From NCBI GenBank assembly GCA_949317995.1, contig OX439047.1:35998950-36062949 (forward strand): a stretch of DNA of 64,000 bases. The letters are read 5' to 3'. The notes under the pieces were generated by a model that saw nothing but the letters and a program-made list of their open reading frames with translations, did not search any database and was not told the origin of the DNA. Below are positions 34,691 to 48,139 of the stretch, piece by piece. The DNA comes from Acholoe squamosa. Taxonomy: Eukaryota; Annelida; Polychaeta; Phyllodocida; Polynoidae. Position 1 is the stretch's first letter. Each line of letters starts with the position of its first letter. A program made the translations under genes and the position numbers.

Positions 34691-37600
34691 GCTTAACCCT
34701 TTAGTGACCGCGGAGTGCATAAGCATTAATGCGTTGTCGTTATGATGCATAAAGGTTATTGTAGCCTAACTGGCGAGTCCTCTATCCAGACCCACAATTC
34801 ATGTCTCATGCCAATCCTACACATCCGGTTGACATGATGCATGCGTGAACCCCTGGTGAATATATATACTCGACAAGTACGAGCTATGCTTTGGTAGTAC
34901 CATTATATAGGGCTTAGAGGTTTCACATACCACATCAGTACTTAACTTTATCACAGGCTTAAGTAATTAATATATTCTGCTACATCACAAAAGTACAGTA
35001 TAATCAGTCAATCAACACGTCTGCCCGTCATGTATCAATGGGGATAATTCTACTTGATTGATAAAGACGAGTATGAACAAAAGAACTCAGCAGACAAAGT
35101 CTCTCATAAGTGGCTACCTGTTTCTTGGAAATCCTAATGGAAGGAGTTTAAAATGCCAATAGACTAATCATTTGTGTTGATTAAAGAAAGGGCTGTTACA
35201 TATTATGTAGGAATTCATGTGGAATCAAGCCTCTTTGCTTTCCAGATTACCATAAGCCTGCACATAATGTATTTGTATAGATTACTCCGTGTTAATTAAG
35301 GACTAGCATACGCCAACTTAGCACGTTTTCTATCGAGATAAATCACCTTTACACTGTTAGACGGCGCTAAGTGTTTTGCAGTAGATTGCTTCTATTTTTG
35401 GTAAACAGTGTAAGTTGCTGTCAGTACAAATCCTATGGTCTGATGTGGGTTGTTCTGCAGCTACTACAGTGGTCTTTATAGCCCATTTTCAATTGGGGCT
35501 GAGAGTGGACGACTTATGTTAAAACCAAAAGCTAGGCAGTCTCTGTAACCTTAAATGCTCTCTTTAAACATATTTTACAATGGCACACATGAACAGCGTG
35601 GGAGTTATCCACCGACAAACAACTCAGTGATTATGATTGTAGCGTTTTTATAACTGTTATTTATCTGTTATGTTAACATTAGAGTAAGCTTTTGCGTAGG
35701 CCTAATGTCAGACACCAGTGAAGTGGTTTTGAATAGCTGGTTCCCACAATATAGGCGTTTGAGAATGTGGAGGCGGGATAAAACATGTATACGGCCTTGA
35801 CGCAACATTATGTCCCGTCTATTACCAATATCATTATCACCCTACCCACATATTACATGACGGTTATTACAGTGTTTATATTTCTCATGAGAAAACTGCT
35901 GATTCTGCGCCTTTTTAGCATTGTGCATTCATCACTTATATGTGCACATCTGTGTATATCACATCAAACTAATCAGGCATGGCTGGTACATACATCTCCT
36001 AGCTCTAATATAAAACCTTTAAAGGTTTATACTAGCTACCTGACTAGATAACTCTTATCAGTATTGTATATTTCCCACTGCTGCCTACAGTTCCCAGCCT
36101 GTAATACAAGGATGTAGTCTGTCATATCTCTGGAATATATCCCCACTGCCAACCATGTAAATATTGAATGATCCCTGGCGTAGTTAAATATTTCATCTCG
36201 GCAGCGACCAAGACGCATGGGTGTAATTTATCTGACTTGAAGGGCAGCAAGACGTCTATCTCACTGTATGCCTGGTGTCACCCTGGTATATACTGCATGG
36301 CAGGTCGGTTTGTGTGGCCAGCCATTGTGCCTCCCTTTGGGGGTTGCTTGTTACTGGCAGTCCCACATTATCGGTATAATAGCTCAGCTTTACATAGGCG
36401 ATGGTATCCCCAGTAACAAGGACTCCTATAAAAGAGTGACAACTAGGAGAGTATGTTTCGAATGAAATACTGGATAGCCATGAAGAACAGCCAGCGAAAG
36501 TAGATTTTAAAAACCCACAAATACCCGAATTGACGTGTACATATTTAATTTCCTTATAAACTTTACATGACATCTAATTGGCTTTAAACTTCCAGTTGTT
36601 CTCCATGAGCTGCTATTATAATTGACCTAATGGAACAAGCTTTCAGTCTTTTAGACCTTTCAGAGCTGGGACATCTATCCACCTGTCAGCATGTTCAGGT
36701 TGACATCTCAATCCACAGCTCCACCAACATGACTCCCATCTCTCAGGTTTCTCCCTAATGGTGTGTAGAAGGTCGACTGCAGCTCAGAGGGAGAGAGAGC
36801 GGCTGGGAAGAACATTTGAGTGAGAATTTGAGACAAATATAGAAAGGGAGCTTGTAATGGATAGATAGAAAGATAGATAGAAAGGGGGTATGGAGAGTTC
36901 GTCCTTTCCTACCCTCCAGTACTGGTCTATGAGAGTTAAAAGTGGTGGTAACCTAGGGTAAAAGATGGCAGTCTTCACATACACCCCAATGACAGAGCTA
37001 CATCCCTACAGAGTGTTTGTGCATTCTGAACACAAGGTAACCGTACTACTGAGGAGACGCAGGTCACGTGTCATAGTTGAAGAGTCGGTGTCTCGGCACA
37101 GGTTGTGCCTTGTAATAAGGATCCAGACTGGGTGGTTTATTTACTTGGTGCATTTTGGGGCCACAGTCAACATCCCTTTCACCCCAACCTGTACATACCT
37201 CTTCCCTCCACTCCTTCCCCACCCCACACTTTACACACACTGTCCCTACATACTGATACGTGTTCATGCCCATGCCTATTCCACCAGCTTAGTCCACATA
37301 ATATAGACCATGTATATCCTCCATCGTCCTCCACCCATCCAAAGGGCATCACCCCTAGTATGTACTACAGGTAGCACATCACCATTAACCTGTCAATAGC
37401 CCCCCGGTTTGTCCATCTGACCAGCAAAGCACCGCCCCCACCTCCACTACCTTACCCACCAGCACCACCTCCCCCATGTCAATCACACCACAACCATGCC
37501 TCTGGGTGAGCAAACACTGGTACCTTTGTTAGTTCTTGTCCCTGACACTTGTTTGACTTGACCTTTTAGTTTCTCCTTCCTCTCACATTTCCTCCTTCCC

Positions 37601-40600
37601 TGTGCATTTCTCATTGGCACCTGAGGGATATGGGGATGCCTCAGGATAAAGTCAGAAGGTGTGGATCCCTATACATTGTAAACAGATACAGGTATAAGGT
37701 ATAAAGTACTATCTATATAATATGACCTCTGCAATTGGTCTAAGACCCCACCGATGCCTACATTATGTGTATGGCATATACGTGTGCTTGTATCAGCATC
37801 TGTCATTTCTAGCTGTCCCTAGCGGTGGAATACAATTGTCACAGACAGAAAAAACATTTGACTGTATCGGCCACACCCCTGTATATGGCTATATACCCCT
37901 GTATAGGGATGTATACCCCTCGTATAGGGTTCCTCTGCATATCCCTATTATATATAATCTGGTAAAGATGGAGTTGTGTATATCTACTGCCCAGGGCTAA
38001 TAGTGGTAAACTAAAACACTACAATTGATTACCTATAGGGTGGGTGTCAATACTGCAGTGATACAAGCATTACATTGATCGGAATTATAGATCGAAGAGA
38101 GGATCCGCTCTACTATACAGAGTAGCAGAAGTAATGATTGTATATTAGACCACCCTCATTTCATTATCATTAATTTTCGAACTACTATAACACACAGATA
38201 AGAGAACTGATAGCAAACACATCTGCAGCATCATTGTATATCGCCCCATGCAATTGATTCCTTTGGTGATAGTGACACATATTTTCAGGTAAATGTTAAA
38301 GACTGAGAAAAGAGCACCTATCTGACGATCCAATTAGATATAACCCAGACATGTCTATAAGAGCTTTAAAATAGTTAGTATTCAAAATATACCTGGGTAA
38401 TGGAATGATCTTTCATGCCAAGAACCATTTCTCACACAATCTCATTGAATATTCATACTTTGTCGGCAATTCATTTATAGGGACTATTACTAGTCATCGC
38501 GCCATATATTAATCAATTTTCAGAAATTGTTAATCCAAAAAGAAAAGTGACAACAGGACATAAATCACACTGCCCGACTGCCAAAGGAAACAAAAAAGCC
38601 ATTGATTATTTATATCCCTTGAGAAATACCATACCTGTCTATAAAATATTTAGGGAATGCATCTTTCCGCTCTTGTAATCCTAACCAAAGGCTAACATCA
38701 CAACAATCAAGAGGGCTAACATCACTTGAGTGATAAGACCTTTCATAGGTTGCCTCCAAATTAGTTATGGTATGATCATATAGCAGGTAATTTATCCATT
38801 ATTCTTGTCTTCAGCAGCATTCCTCAATGAATGGGAAACCAAATATGGAAAGGTTGTTTGCAACAGTTTGTATTTGAAGTTATTGTCTGGGATGCACCAT
38901 AGGGAGTGGGAGGGCCACAGGAGATGGGAGATGGTAGGGTTAGGTCTAGTTATAAAAAGAAGCAAGTCTTTGATAGAGATTAATCAGAAATTATGTAATG
39001 CTTTGCCTCAATAAGAATCAGGTAGAAGTGAATTTACCATTACTTCTATGCACATTGCTGAGGCTCCACCGATGGTGTGGTGGATGATAAAGCTTACTCT
39101 TTTAGTGTGGCAGTATTCTTGGAGATTAGACCTAACATTCAACCTAGCAATTGTTTAAATGTTTAAAAATAACATGATGAGCAGGAATTGATTGCGTTTT
39201 AGAATAAGGGCGTGCATCTGATTAATACTACTGCTTCTCCTGCTTCTTCTCTACCTGACCTTTGCCCAAAGATGGTAACCAAAATAGCTGACAATACGAT
39301 GCGGTTCAAACCCCCCTCTGGGGTGGAATCCGAACACTACAGGGGCGTCTAGCAACAATCGTCCCCATGATTCAATTTGCCCAACAGATGGGCTGTCTGG
39401 CTATCTATGATCTGAACAAGAAGACACATGTTAGGGGGTGGTGAGAAGTGCTCCTTTCGAGAATGATATACAGAACAAGAAAACATTGAAAGTGATATAC
39501 AAACCATAATTTCTCTTCAGGCTGAGTGGCCACATCCGAGGAATACTAACACAAAGGTTATCAACACCGTAGTCTTGTGCGTCTCCCGTCATCTTTCATG
39601 TATTTTTTCTTACCTATTCCCTTATCTTTCTCTTGTTTTGGGCTGACAATGTGTCATATAACCAAGGAGAGATGTCCAATATATCAACCCAAAATGATTT
39701 GAGATTCAGCTGAGGGATTTCCCTATAACTATTTCCTCCTAATAAATCAGTGTTCTTTCATGACATCCCACTATATAATCAAGGTAGGCTTGGGTATGTG
39801 TGGGTGTTGGGTATCCCCATACCCCCTCACGTAACTACATCTCTCGTTTTGTCTAGACTTTTAACGGGAATAGATTCACATTGTGTCACCGTGTCAGTGC
39901 TAAGCATGCCCATTGGTTATTATTAGAGCTACCACAGGGCTCCCTCCCCCACAAACACACCTTCATGGACTCCCATCTAAAGACCGTATAATTTACACAT
40001 CACCCTTGTTATTTTTCTGAGAGATTTACCCCATTTGATGACATGAACTTCCCTCTAAGGTGTAACCAAATCCTCTTGATAATTGGTTGACTCCAACTTT
40101 AACAAGTCAAGCATATCCATAGGATCGATGAAAAAAAAAGAGTTAAAATCAAATAGTGGAAAACAGGGATATCCATTACGCCCTTGGGTGATTCATCAAA
40201 TAGAAACACATGAACACTCTTCTGAAAGTTAATTTCTCATATAGCAAGCAGGGGCTTATTTATCCATAGCATATTAATCAACCCAGGACAAGTTCCATTA
40301 TCTTGCAGACTCCAATATTACTGTGACATAACAGTGTTTGGTAAATGGCAAACGACAGGCAAAGCTGCTAATATGAACTGACTGATAAATTACTGGTCTA
40401 ATAATCAGGATGCTGGGTCCCTGATGTGTGCCAACCAGAATGTAATTCCAGCTTGCTGATTAGCATTGTGTTTGTGCCAGTGATGCTGGCGATATTGTCC
40501 AACCTTTCAACACCACACCTGTGATAAATGTTATGTTTTAGACACAAACATTGTAATATCTCATATTGGGAAAAGTTGCAGACTTGTGGTGATGAACATG

Positions 40601-43600
40601 AATACATGTTCAGAGGAAAAAAGGCAATAACCATTAATCTAGATTTCGAAATGAAATGAAAAATATGATTGCATCGAAGCAGTCTACAAATGGATATAGA
40701 ACGAGGAGGTAAAGAGTGATGGTCCATATGAACGTTTGGTATGAAGTGAAGTAGCCTAATCTAGGTTTTGAAATTGAAAAGAAAACAATATTTCAAACAT
40801 ATGTGGATCAGGTAAAAGGTACGCCCACGAGGGGCGTGTGGATAGAACCCAGTTCTGTACAAGCAATGGGTATATAATTAAAGTTAAAAATATTTACATT
40901 CTCTTATTTAGAACATGGCGGATGGTAATTAGAAAAACTTTGCAAGTACATGTACAGCATGGACTGCTCAATAACCCTGGATCAATGTCCCCAGAGTGAT
41001 TGACTCCTGCAGGCTCGTAAATCCCAAACCACTGACCTAACACCCCATGGATGCCCTCTCCATTCTGTTCCCATTGTCCACATGTGCATGTAATAGGTGG
41101 CTGAGCATGTTGGAAGTGGAAGGGACGTGCGTGGATCCTGGAGAGGTGTGAGTCCGGCTGTTTTCAATTACACCACTGGTGTGACTGGTGGACGCTTGTG
41201 ATCCTGGGTTGTTAACCCTTTCAGTTTTAAGGGCCACACAGTGCAATGATCTCCATGCCCATTGGTCCCCATGATGCAGCCCTGGCAAGTAACTCATCAG
41301 TGCGCTCCATGCAGGCATCATGCTTGGACTACAGAGGGGTCAGCATGATGCTCTGATGCATTGCTTTGGTTCATCATGACGACCATGTAACCCTTGAAAT
41401 ACTAGCTGATAAAGGGGTAATAAACAGTGTCTTTGGCTGTTTAAAATGACCAATGCCTCAGTAAATCCTCCAGAACCATGCACTATGTCTGCACTAAGGC
41501 TAGGTAACTACCCAGTGAATTCTGCAGAACTCAGAATATCTGCAAAAATATAGGGCTTAAGGAAGGCAAACTGTCTGAAAGAGACTTTATATAAGGCCAG
41601 AAAGTCCTAAGATATATAAACCGATGTTCGCATGGGCATCAGCTTTTGGACATTTGGATCCCTCATCTCGGTAAAATCAGGGGGTCATGGATTCAGAGTC
41701 AGGAGACCTTGGACTTCCAGAGTCAGGAACATAGACCTACCCCACCGTCCAAACTGACTGTCAGAGATGAAACTGCAGATCAAAATTGACCGGACCGAGG
41801 TCTTTCCTAGAACACCGCCTCTGTCTTTCACTCTCTCACTTACATTAAGCATACAGAAGACGACCATACCCACCTTTCGGCCTGATTACGATCATTGCTG
41901 GTGTTACTTATACACTAAGTCCAAGGAAGCTGTAAGATTATCTTTGCAACCGTTAGATTAATCTAGTTTAAAAGTAAAATTGTCAAGGTAATTTGCATCC
42001 AGTATTCATCATCATGAACACTATTAAACATCTTCGATTAGAAGACAAACCAACACTTATTCATCCTGTCATTAGTTAAGCAAAATGAATGTGAAAATGT
42101 TCTATTAATACATAAGATGAAAAGGGTGGGGTGTACAGAGCTGAATCACAGCACTTTAGTTGAGGAAAGAGGGCTGGTAAATATGAAGCTTGGACGGGGA
42201 GGTCTGGGGCTGAGGTAGTACTGGTATGGGCAGTAGGGACTGAACAGTGTGGCAGAAGGGAAGGAGGTTTTTAGTCATGCATTGCTGTCATTCCCCTGGC
42301 TTACTGGACTGACTATGCACACTTTTCCTTGTGTATAAAACGTGAGTGGGTGAATGGGGGATTTGTTTAAGAATGAATAGAATTCTAGGAACATGTTTAT
42401 ACACAGAACATGTATGCTTCTGTTTTTTTGTTTTCTTTTGTTTGAGAGATAGGTGGGGTCGGTAAGGTATGGTATGGTATGAAGAAACAGGTCATAGAAT
42501 TGATCTAAATATAGGCATCTATATTGCTTGGCAGGCATGCATCACCATCTATATATGCTTCTCCATTTCCTACAAACCCCCTACAACATACATATTGCCT
42601 CACAGGAAGCCCTCCATACACCCCCACCCTACACCTGTTTACCACCCTCCTTCACCTGCCCCCCTGCCCTACCCCCCTACCATCCACACCAGCACCCACT
42701 ACCGTCTCAAGTCCCGTACATCTCCCCTACCTCCTAGCCCGACACATTCTTCTAGCCCACAGTCTGTTTCCATCTACTAAACAGCCACATCAATTCTGGC
42801 ACCAGCTATCCTCATGGGGCTTCTGAGAAGGGCTTACAGTAGACTGATGATAAGGGGATAGACGATCAGGGTGTCCTCCCTGTGCTACCAGCAGTAATTA
42901 GCTGCAGACACTAAGCACCCTGAAGTTCCAGGCTGCAAAAGTAGGTGGGTGGGTGGGAGGTAGATAGATACATGTATAATAAATATATCCATGTGAGTTG
43001 ACATTTAAAGGGAGTGGATGGATTGAGGGAAGGAGAGGGAGAAAGGGAGGAGTGAGGTCGGCGGAAAAGAAGGACAGGATATCTCAGATCAATGCCATGG
43101 GGAGAAGGGGGATGGGTAAGAGGGTAGAATCTAGAAGGAAGACAGGGGAAGTAGGGAGAGATAGGGAAGGGATGGTGAACGGAATACAATGTTGTGACGA
43201 AAGGGTAAGAGATAAGATCAGTACATTTAATGGTAGGTAGTATAGAAAAGTGGGGTAGGGGGGCGAGGGAAGAAAAGGTGAGACGCAGAGTTGTATGATA
43301 AGAGACATTTTGGTGGGGAAGGGCAGGCTGGGTGTGTCTTTCTGTGACAGACCAAGCTGGAACATGGTAGCAGACGGGCTGCTTGGTGTAAATGCTGCGT
43401 CAGCATTCTGCGTTATCACCTGCTATCAGTGTTATGATCTGTGTACCTCACAGCTGGGGGTCGTCGTGTTAACGCTGCCTTTTGGTATTGACTATGTGTA
43501 GCGGACATAATTTTCACTATTAGCATTGTAGGTCCAATATTCTGCACATATTTATCCGCACTTAATTGGAATGTGGCAGGTGTTAGAGAATACTTGCCGC

Positions 43601-44090
43601 ATAAAGGATATACCTGTTTGTCAATTTGTGTAACACTATCCGGCTGCCCCTTCCCACATATCCAGCGGTCGCATGCAGAGGGTTGTTTGCCCAGAATGAC
43701 CTATAAATAGAAGTTATCAAGTGCAATATCAAAAGTACCCTATCCCACACTCCAGCAAACACCTGTTGGGCTTGTGTAGGGTTGTTTGTGCATTTCACCT
43801 GCCTCACGGCTCTGGACCCATAGAAGACCAGAGCTCAGTTTACTGCCGAGGAAACCAATTTAGTGCAAGTTGATATGCCACCTGTGGATAATCAGATTGT
43901 GCGGAACTGTGCAACAACAAGTGGATACCTGAAGATGAACTAGCGAGTTTGGTGTTGCAGATGAGGACTTCCGGGGAGGATAATAAGTCAGGATCAGGTG
44001 GAGAAAATGACCAGGTAGAGCTGCACTTTCCATTTATAATGAAAAAAAAAGCAAATGCCCAACGTCACCAATGTTACTCCCTACATTTCA
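34690..44090. other. Long stretch without a confident gene
   Basis: This is probably intronic to the plus gene or intergenic. Weak exon-like segments were seen at 36965-37036 (ATGGCAGTC... to CACAAG|GTAACC), 38797-38835 (TTCTTGTCTTCAG| then AFLNEWETKYGK in one frame) and 43961-44014 (GGTGTTGCAG|ATGAGG to CAG|GTAGAG). Each is short and unsupported. There are simple repeats: GATA-like at 36857-36882, C-rich at 42600-42700 and purine-rich at 43020-43290. A GATGCAT-rich patch lies near 34686-34860 and another near 41270-41400. Confidence 0.35.
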
Positions 44091-44101
44091 CTGAGTGCCC
44101 T

Positions 44102-44456
44102 GGAGGGTCTTGCCAAAAAGGAAACGAGAACCAAAAAATTTAAACGTGCACGTTTGTGTATTTCCAAAAGAATTCTCGTCTAACCAGGCAGTTAAACGTG
44201 CACGGGAGCCTAAGAAATGATGTTTGGTGATATCATCTGAATGAGCTCTATTAGTGATTTAGATGGATCAACCATCAATAATAGATATAGGAAAAGTGGT
44301 AGAAGTGCATCCTGTACATTCCATTCCTGTTTTTCAATCTGTTCCTTGAACTATTTGGCAATAGTGTGAAAACGTGTTAGACCATGCACGTATCTATCCA
44401 TACTCTCTAAGAGAATTTAACAGGTTCTTCCTCGTTTTCCTTTGGCAGGACCCTCC
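44102..44456. mobile_element. MITE copy 2 of the GGAGGGTC family
   Basis: The left end GGAGGGTCTTGCCAAAAAGG continues into AAACGAGAACC. The right inverse end is TTCCTCGTTTTCCTTTGGCA then GGACCCTCC. Internal TTTAAACGTGCACGTTTG (a perfect AAACGTGCACGTTT palindrome) and a second TTAAACGTGCACGG match the subterminal motif of the 33-kb copy. At 355 bp it is about 105 bp longer than copy 1, so the interior is variable. It has no coding capacity. Confidence 0.75.
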
Positions 44457-44459
44457 TGA

Positions 44460-46880
44460 ACACTATCATTGATTACGCAGAGCTCTCTAATCTAAGCAAC
44501 TGCTAATCGAGAAGCAGTTAAATTTGAATTTCATTTTATACTGAGTTCCACATTATTTTTGAAGGTAAAGAAAGCTAGGTATACATGTGAGGAAATCATT
44601 GATCTTAGTGACCAGAAATACATATATCTGAGGTCTGATTCCTATAACTGTCTCTGTGTAACATCTTCTAAACTAAAATTCTGTAGGTCTATTGCATATC
44701 AAAACATCCTCCTTCATCCATCCATACATCTAACTTCATCTAGTGACACTGTATGTGTATAACGCTCTGGGGATATTTTTCCATGTTTGCCCTATTCAAA
44801 ATACATCATATACAGTGTCGAAGATTGCCCCAAGTGCTATGCTATACTATAAATGATATCGACTCTAGTCTCTGCACCAAAACACCAGCAGCCGGTACAG
44901 CCACCCCCCCCCCCATACACCAACTCTCCCCTCCCCCAACCACAGTAGTAACCACTGGTCCAGTCAGCCTGTTAATTAATAATGCAGATCCTTTTTGCCA
45001 GGACAGCCTGTCCATGGGCTCCAGGGCCTGTAGTATAGCGTGCAGCGTACCACTCCCTGACCGTTCCCCTGCATCGATCTCCAACTAAATACTCTTAAAG
45101 TAGTCCTTAACCTGCCGCCACCGCACAGTCTTATTCTGGTCTGATTCCGATCAACAACAGACTCGACCACATTAGAGTCTACTAACAGTCTTATACTAGT
45201 CCATACTGCAGATAGATAAGCTAGGGTTCACAGTAATGCTCATTGGTGGATTGCAGAAAAGGCACTGGGTACATGGCCAATTAAGGAGATTTGTATTGTA
45301 TGGCACAAAGCAAATATGGGATTAGATAGGGGTTTGTATAAGAGTCCTAGGTGTATATGAGAAGTAATTTTTGGATTTGTAGGAAGGTCGAGGGATAAAC
45401 TAATAGCATTGCTCTGGTGTGAATAATGGGGGTCTTATGAATATGTTGTAAGCATTGCATCAGTGAGCAAATAAGTGTACATTACTATGTGCTTATGATG
45501 TTGTACATGCACAAAGGCTATTGGTGGTTGCTGCTTGGGGTGGTGCGACCATGTGTTACTACTACTACTCCTTTCACCTCTGTATTACCACTTCTCCATT
45601 CCTCCAGGTCCTTAGTTCCATGTCCAGTTGTAATATCATGAACTGTACTCCCACCTGTAAGCTCCTCCAGATGCCTTAGACCAGGGCCTCCAGTGGGAAA
45701 GGCACTGTGTATGTGTCAATAGACCAGAGCAATATCCCCTGAGCAAACGTAACTGGACCTAGCAGATTATGCTCTTAGGGGTCCATAGGTGCTCTCTCAT
45801 ATATTTACACTGTCAGCATAATATTATCATTCACAGGTCTCTTATCAAGGCATTTTGAAGAGAAAATAAACGTCAGGGGCATGGGGAATTAGGGGAGCTA
45901 TGTTTGTTCTGCTTGGCATTAGCCACTTAGCAGTTCCTGGTGCATTATATGGGGCTAGGTAATAAAGGCACATTAGAATGGCTATGTTTTATAGGTACAC
46001 AACTTCTGAATATAGAATTATAGTCAATCATGACTACACCTTATTATAAGATATGCCAAAATCGGCGCAGGTAGAATTCCAGACTAAAGTAGAGTACACA
46101 TGTACTGCGCAAGTGCATAAATGTCATTCTCAAACCAGTTGAGGGGTAAACGAGAAAATGATAAAGTGTTTTTTTTTCTCAGATATATGAAATGTTGTCG
46201 TATTTATAAGCGAAGGTTCATGTAACACCATATCATGTATACATAGCTCTTTTTCAGTTGTTGTTCAAGTTCAATACGAATGTATAAGTATTAATGGTAA
46301 TGTCCCAGGTCAGGAACCTTTCATGAACTAGACCTAATATAAGAGCTCATTAAGTTTGGTAAGCAATACCTGCGTGTACTACCTGATCCTTTCATAATAC
46401 ATGCCACGATATATTACACTACTTTGAACAAGTTTCCTGATTCAACCAAATACGTTGTGTAAACCCATGGAATTAGTTCCAACTAGAAGATGTATATACC
46501 TTGAACTCTATGTACATTCCACGTCAAAATGGCAGAAATGAAGCAGACCTATGCATCCTGGGAACATCGAGGTAAATACTTAGGTGGGGAACATAGCGAT
46601 TAACACCCCTTTCAGAGTACTCTGAGAAGATTAAATACCTTCTTCAGGTTCTGTACATAGAAAATCACATAAGGAAAGATTTGGGGCATTAGGGAGTAAG
46701 CTGGGAAGATGTACAGTTGGAGAGCCAAAAAACATCCCCTAACCTTTGAGTAGGTTTGGGTTTACTACCAGATAAATTCTGAATCATCGAAGAGTTGTTG
46801 GAGACCTTCCACATTCCCAAAAGCTTTGAGAAGAGCTAGTTCCCTTCATGGTTTTATTATTCCTAATGATGGGGGCGGGA
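44460..46880. other. No supportable gene
   Basis: The open frame at 44753-45088 covers a C-run (about 44904-44912) and overlaps minus-strand open frames at 44842-45170. It shows no recognisable domain. The remainder is AT-rich unique DNA. Confidence 0.4.
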
Positions 46881-46882
46881 AA

Positions 46883-47384
46883 GTACGAGACCCCTAATAG
46901 GACATACTAAAAATAATTTTTCCCCCAGAAAAAATATTCTTGTGGGTACTGAAGAATTCTTGCGGATACTGTACAATATCTGCATGTACAAAAACAATTC
47001 TTGCAAACACTGAGCAATTGTGTGGATACTGAACAATTCTTGCAGATACTGAACAATATCTGCATGTACAAAAGAAAATTCTTGCAGATACTAAACAATT
47101 CTTGCAGGTATGGAGCAATATATGCAGAATCCTTCAAGAATCCTCCTGTATTTTCAAGAACCCTCCTGTATATGCAACAATGCTCCTGTACCCGCTGGAA
47201 TCTTCCTGTACCCACAGGAATTCTCTTGTACCCACAGGAATATATTTTGCATGGAAAAACCTTTTTATGTTTCCTGTTTCCGCAAGAATGTTCCTGTTTC
47301 CACAGGAATGTTCCTGTACCTGCAAGAATATATATTGCATGAAAAAAATCTTTTTAGCATGTCCTAATAGGGGCTTCATACTAC
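46883..47384. mobile_element. Foldback element A with 20-bp-repeat arms
   Basis: The left end contains CCCCTAATAGGACATACTAA and the right end its inverse (GCATGTCCTAATAGGGGC). The left arm is made of 20-bp units like AATTCTTGCAGATACTGAAC. The right arm consists of inverted units like GTTCCTGTACCTGCAAGAAT. A 16-18 bp TATTTTGCATG-like motif occurs near the inner right end. The structure matches Foldback (FB)-type transposons, where the inverted termini themselves consist of tandem subrepeats. There is no transposase ORF. Confidence 0.8.
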
Positions 47385-48131
47385 GCCCCTAATAGGACAT
47401 GTCAAAGAAAACATTTTCATGCAAGAAATATTCCTATGGGTACAGGAGTATTCCTGCAGGTACAGGAGTATTCCTGCGGATACAGGAGTATTCCTGCAGG
47501 TACAAGAATATTCCTGCGGGTACAGGAGCATTCTTGCAGGTACAGGAACATTTTTGCAGAGGCAGGAGCATTCTTACGGATACAGGAACATTCCTGCAGG
47601 TACAGGAACATTCTTGCGGAAACAGGAGGATTCTTGGGAGCACACTCATATTCTTTGGAATGATGAAGATGATGATGACGATAAACTCTTCAAGCTCCCA
47701 AATAAATGTTTCTGCACCTGTAAGAATCGTTTCTGTACTGGCAGGAATATTTTTCGTACCCACAAGAATGTTTTGTACCCAAAAAGATTCTGTCTGTATC
47801 CGCAAGAATAGTTATTTTTTGCATGTTCTTCTTTAAACAATCAAATTGCAAGAATGTTCCTGTGCCTGCAGATCTTCCTGTATCCATAGGAATCTTCCTG
47901 TATCTGCATGAATCTGCCTGTACCTCCAAAAATGTTTCTGTACCCGCAAGAATTGTTTCTGTACTCGCAAGAATTGTTTTTGAACCTGCCAGAATTTTTC
48001 AGTATCCGCAAGAATTGTTTAGTATCTGTAAGAATTGTTCAGTATCCACAAAAATTGGTCCGTATCCGTAAGAATATCTTTCTGGTGAAAAAAATTATTT
48101 TTGGTATGTCCTATTAGGGGCTCCGTAGTAC
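47385..48131. mobile_element. Foldback element B with 20-bp-repeat arms
   Basis: It begins GCCCCTAATAGGACATGTCA immediately after element A and ends with TATGTCCTATTAGGGGCTCC. The left arm (about 47440-47640) holds about ten 20-bp units of the form ATTCCTGCAGGTACAGGAGT. The right arm (about 47700-48080) holds the inverse units (for example TTTCTGTACCCGCAAGAATT). A unique centre near 47641-47695 includes GATGATGATGACGATAAAC. The outermost right arm is nearly the inverse of the left arm of element A. Long open frames on both strands here come from the repeat and are not genes. Confidence 0.8.
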
Positions 48132-48139
48132 AGCCTTTT

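Noticed and set aside
39290-39345. tRNA-like B-box (GGTTCAAACCC) near 39304
   Set aside because: No matching A-box or acceptor-stem pairing lies at the right distance.
43961-44014. 54-bp plus exon candidate (ATGAGGACT... to CAG|GTAGAG)
   Set aside because: Good acceptor, but the segment is tiny, the frame continues through the donor, and it abuts the MITE at 44102. Not enough to call.
47440-47640. Regular 20-bp repeats reminiscent of a CRISPR array
   Set aside because: There are no spacers: units abut directly and the array is mirrored inside a foldback element in animal-like DNA.
47102-47929. Open frames of up to 145 codons with repeating Tyr/Gln/Gly-rich peptides
   Set aside because: They occur on both strands and in several frames because the 20-bp unit lacks stops. 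They are a by-product of the foldback repeat, not a repeat protein gene.
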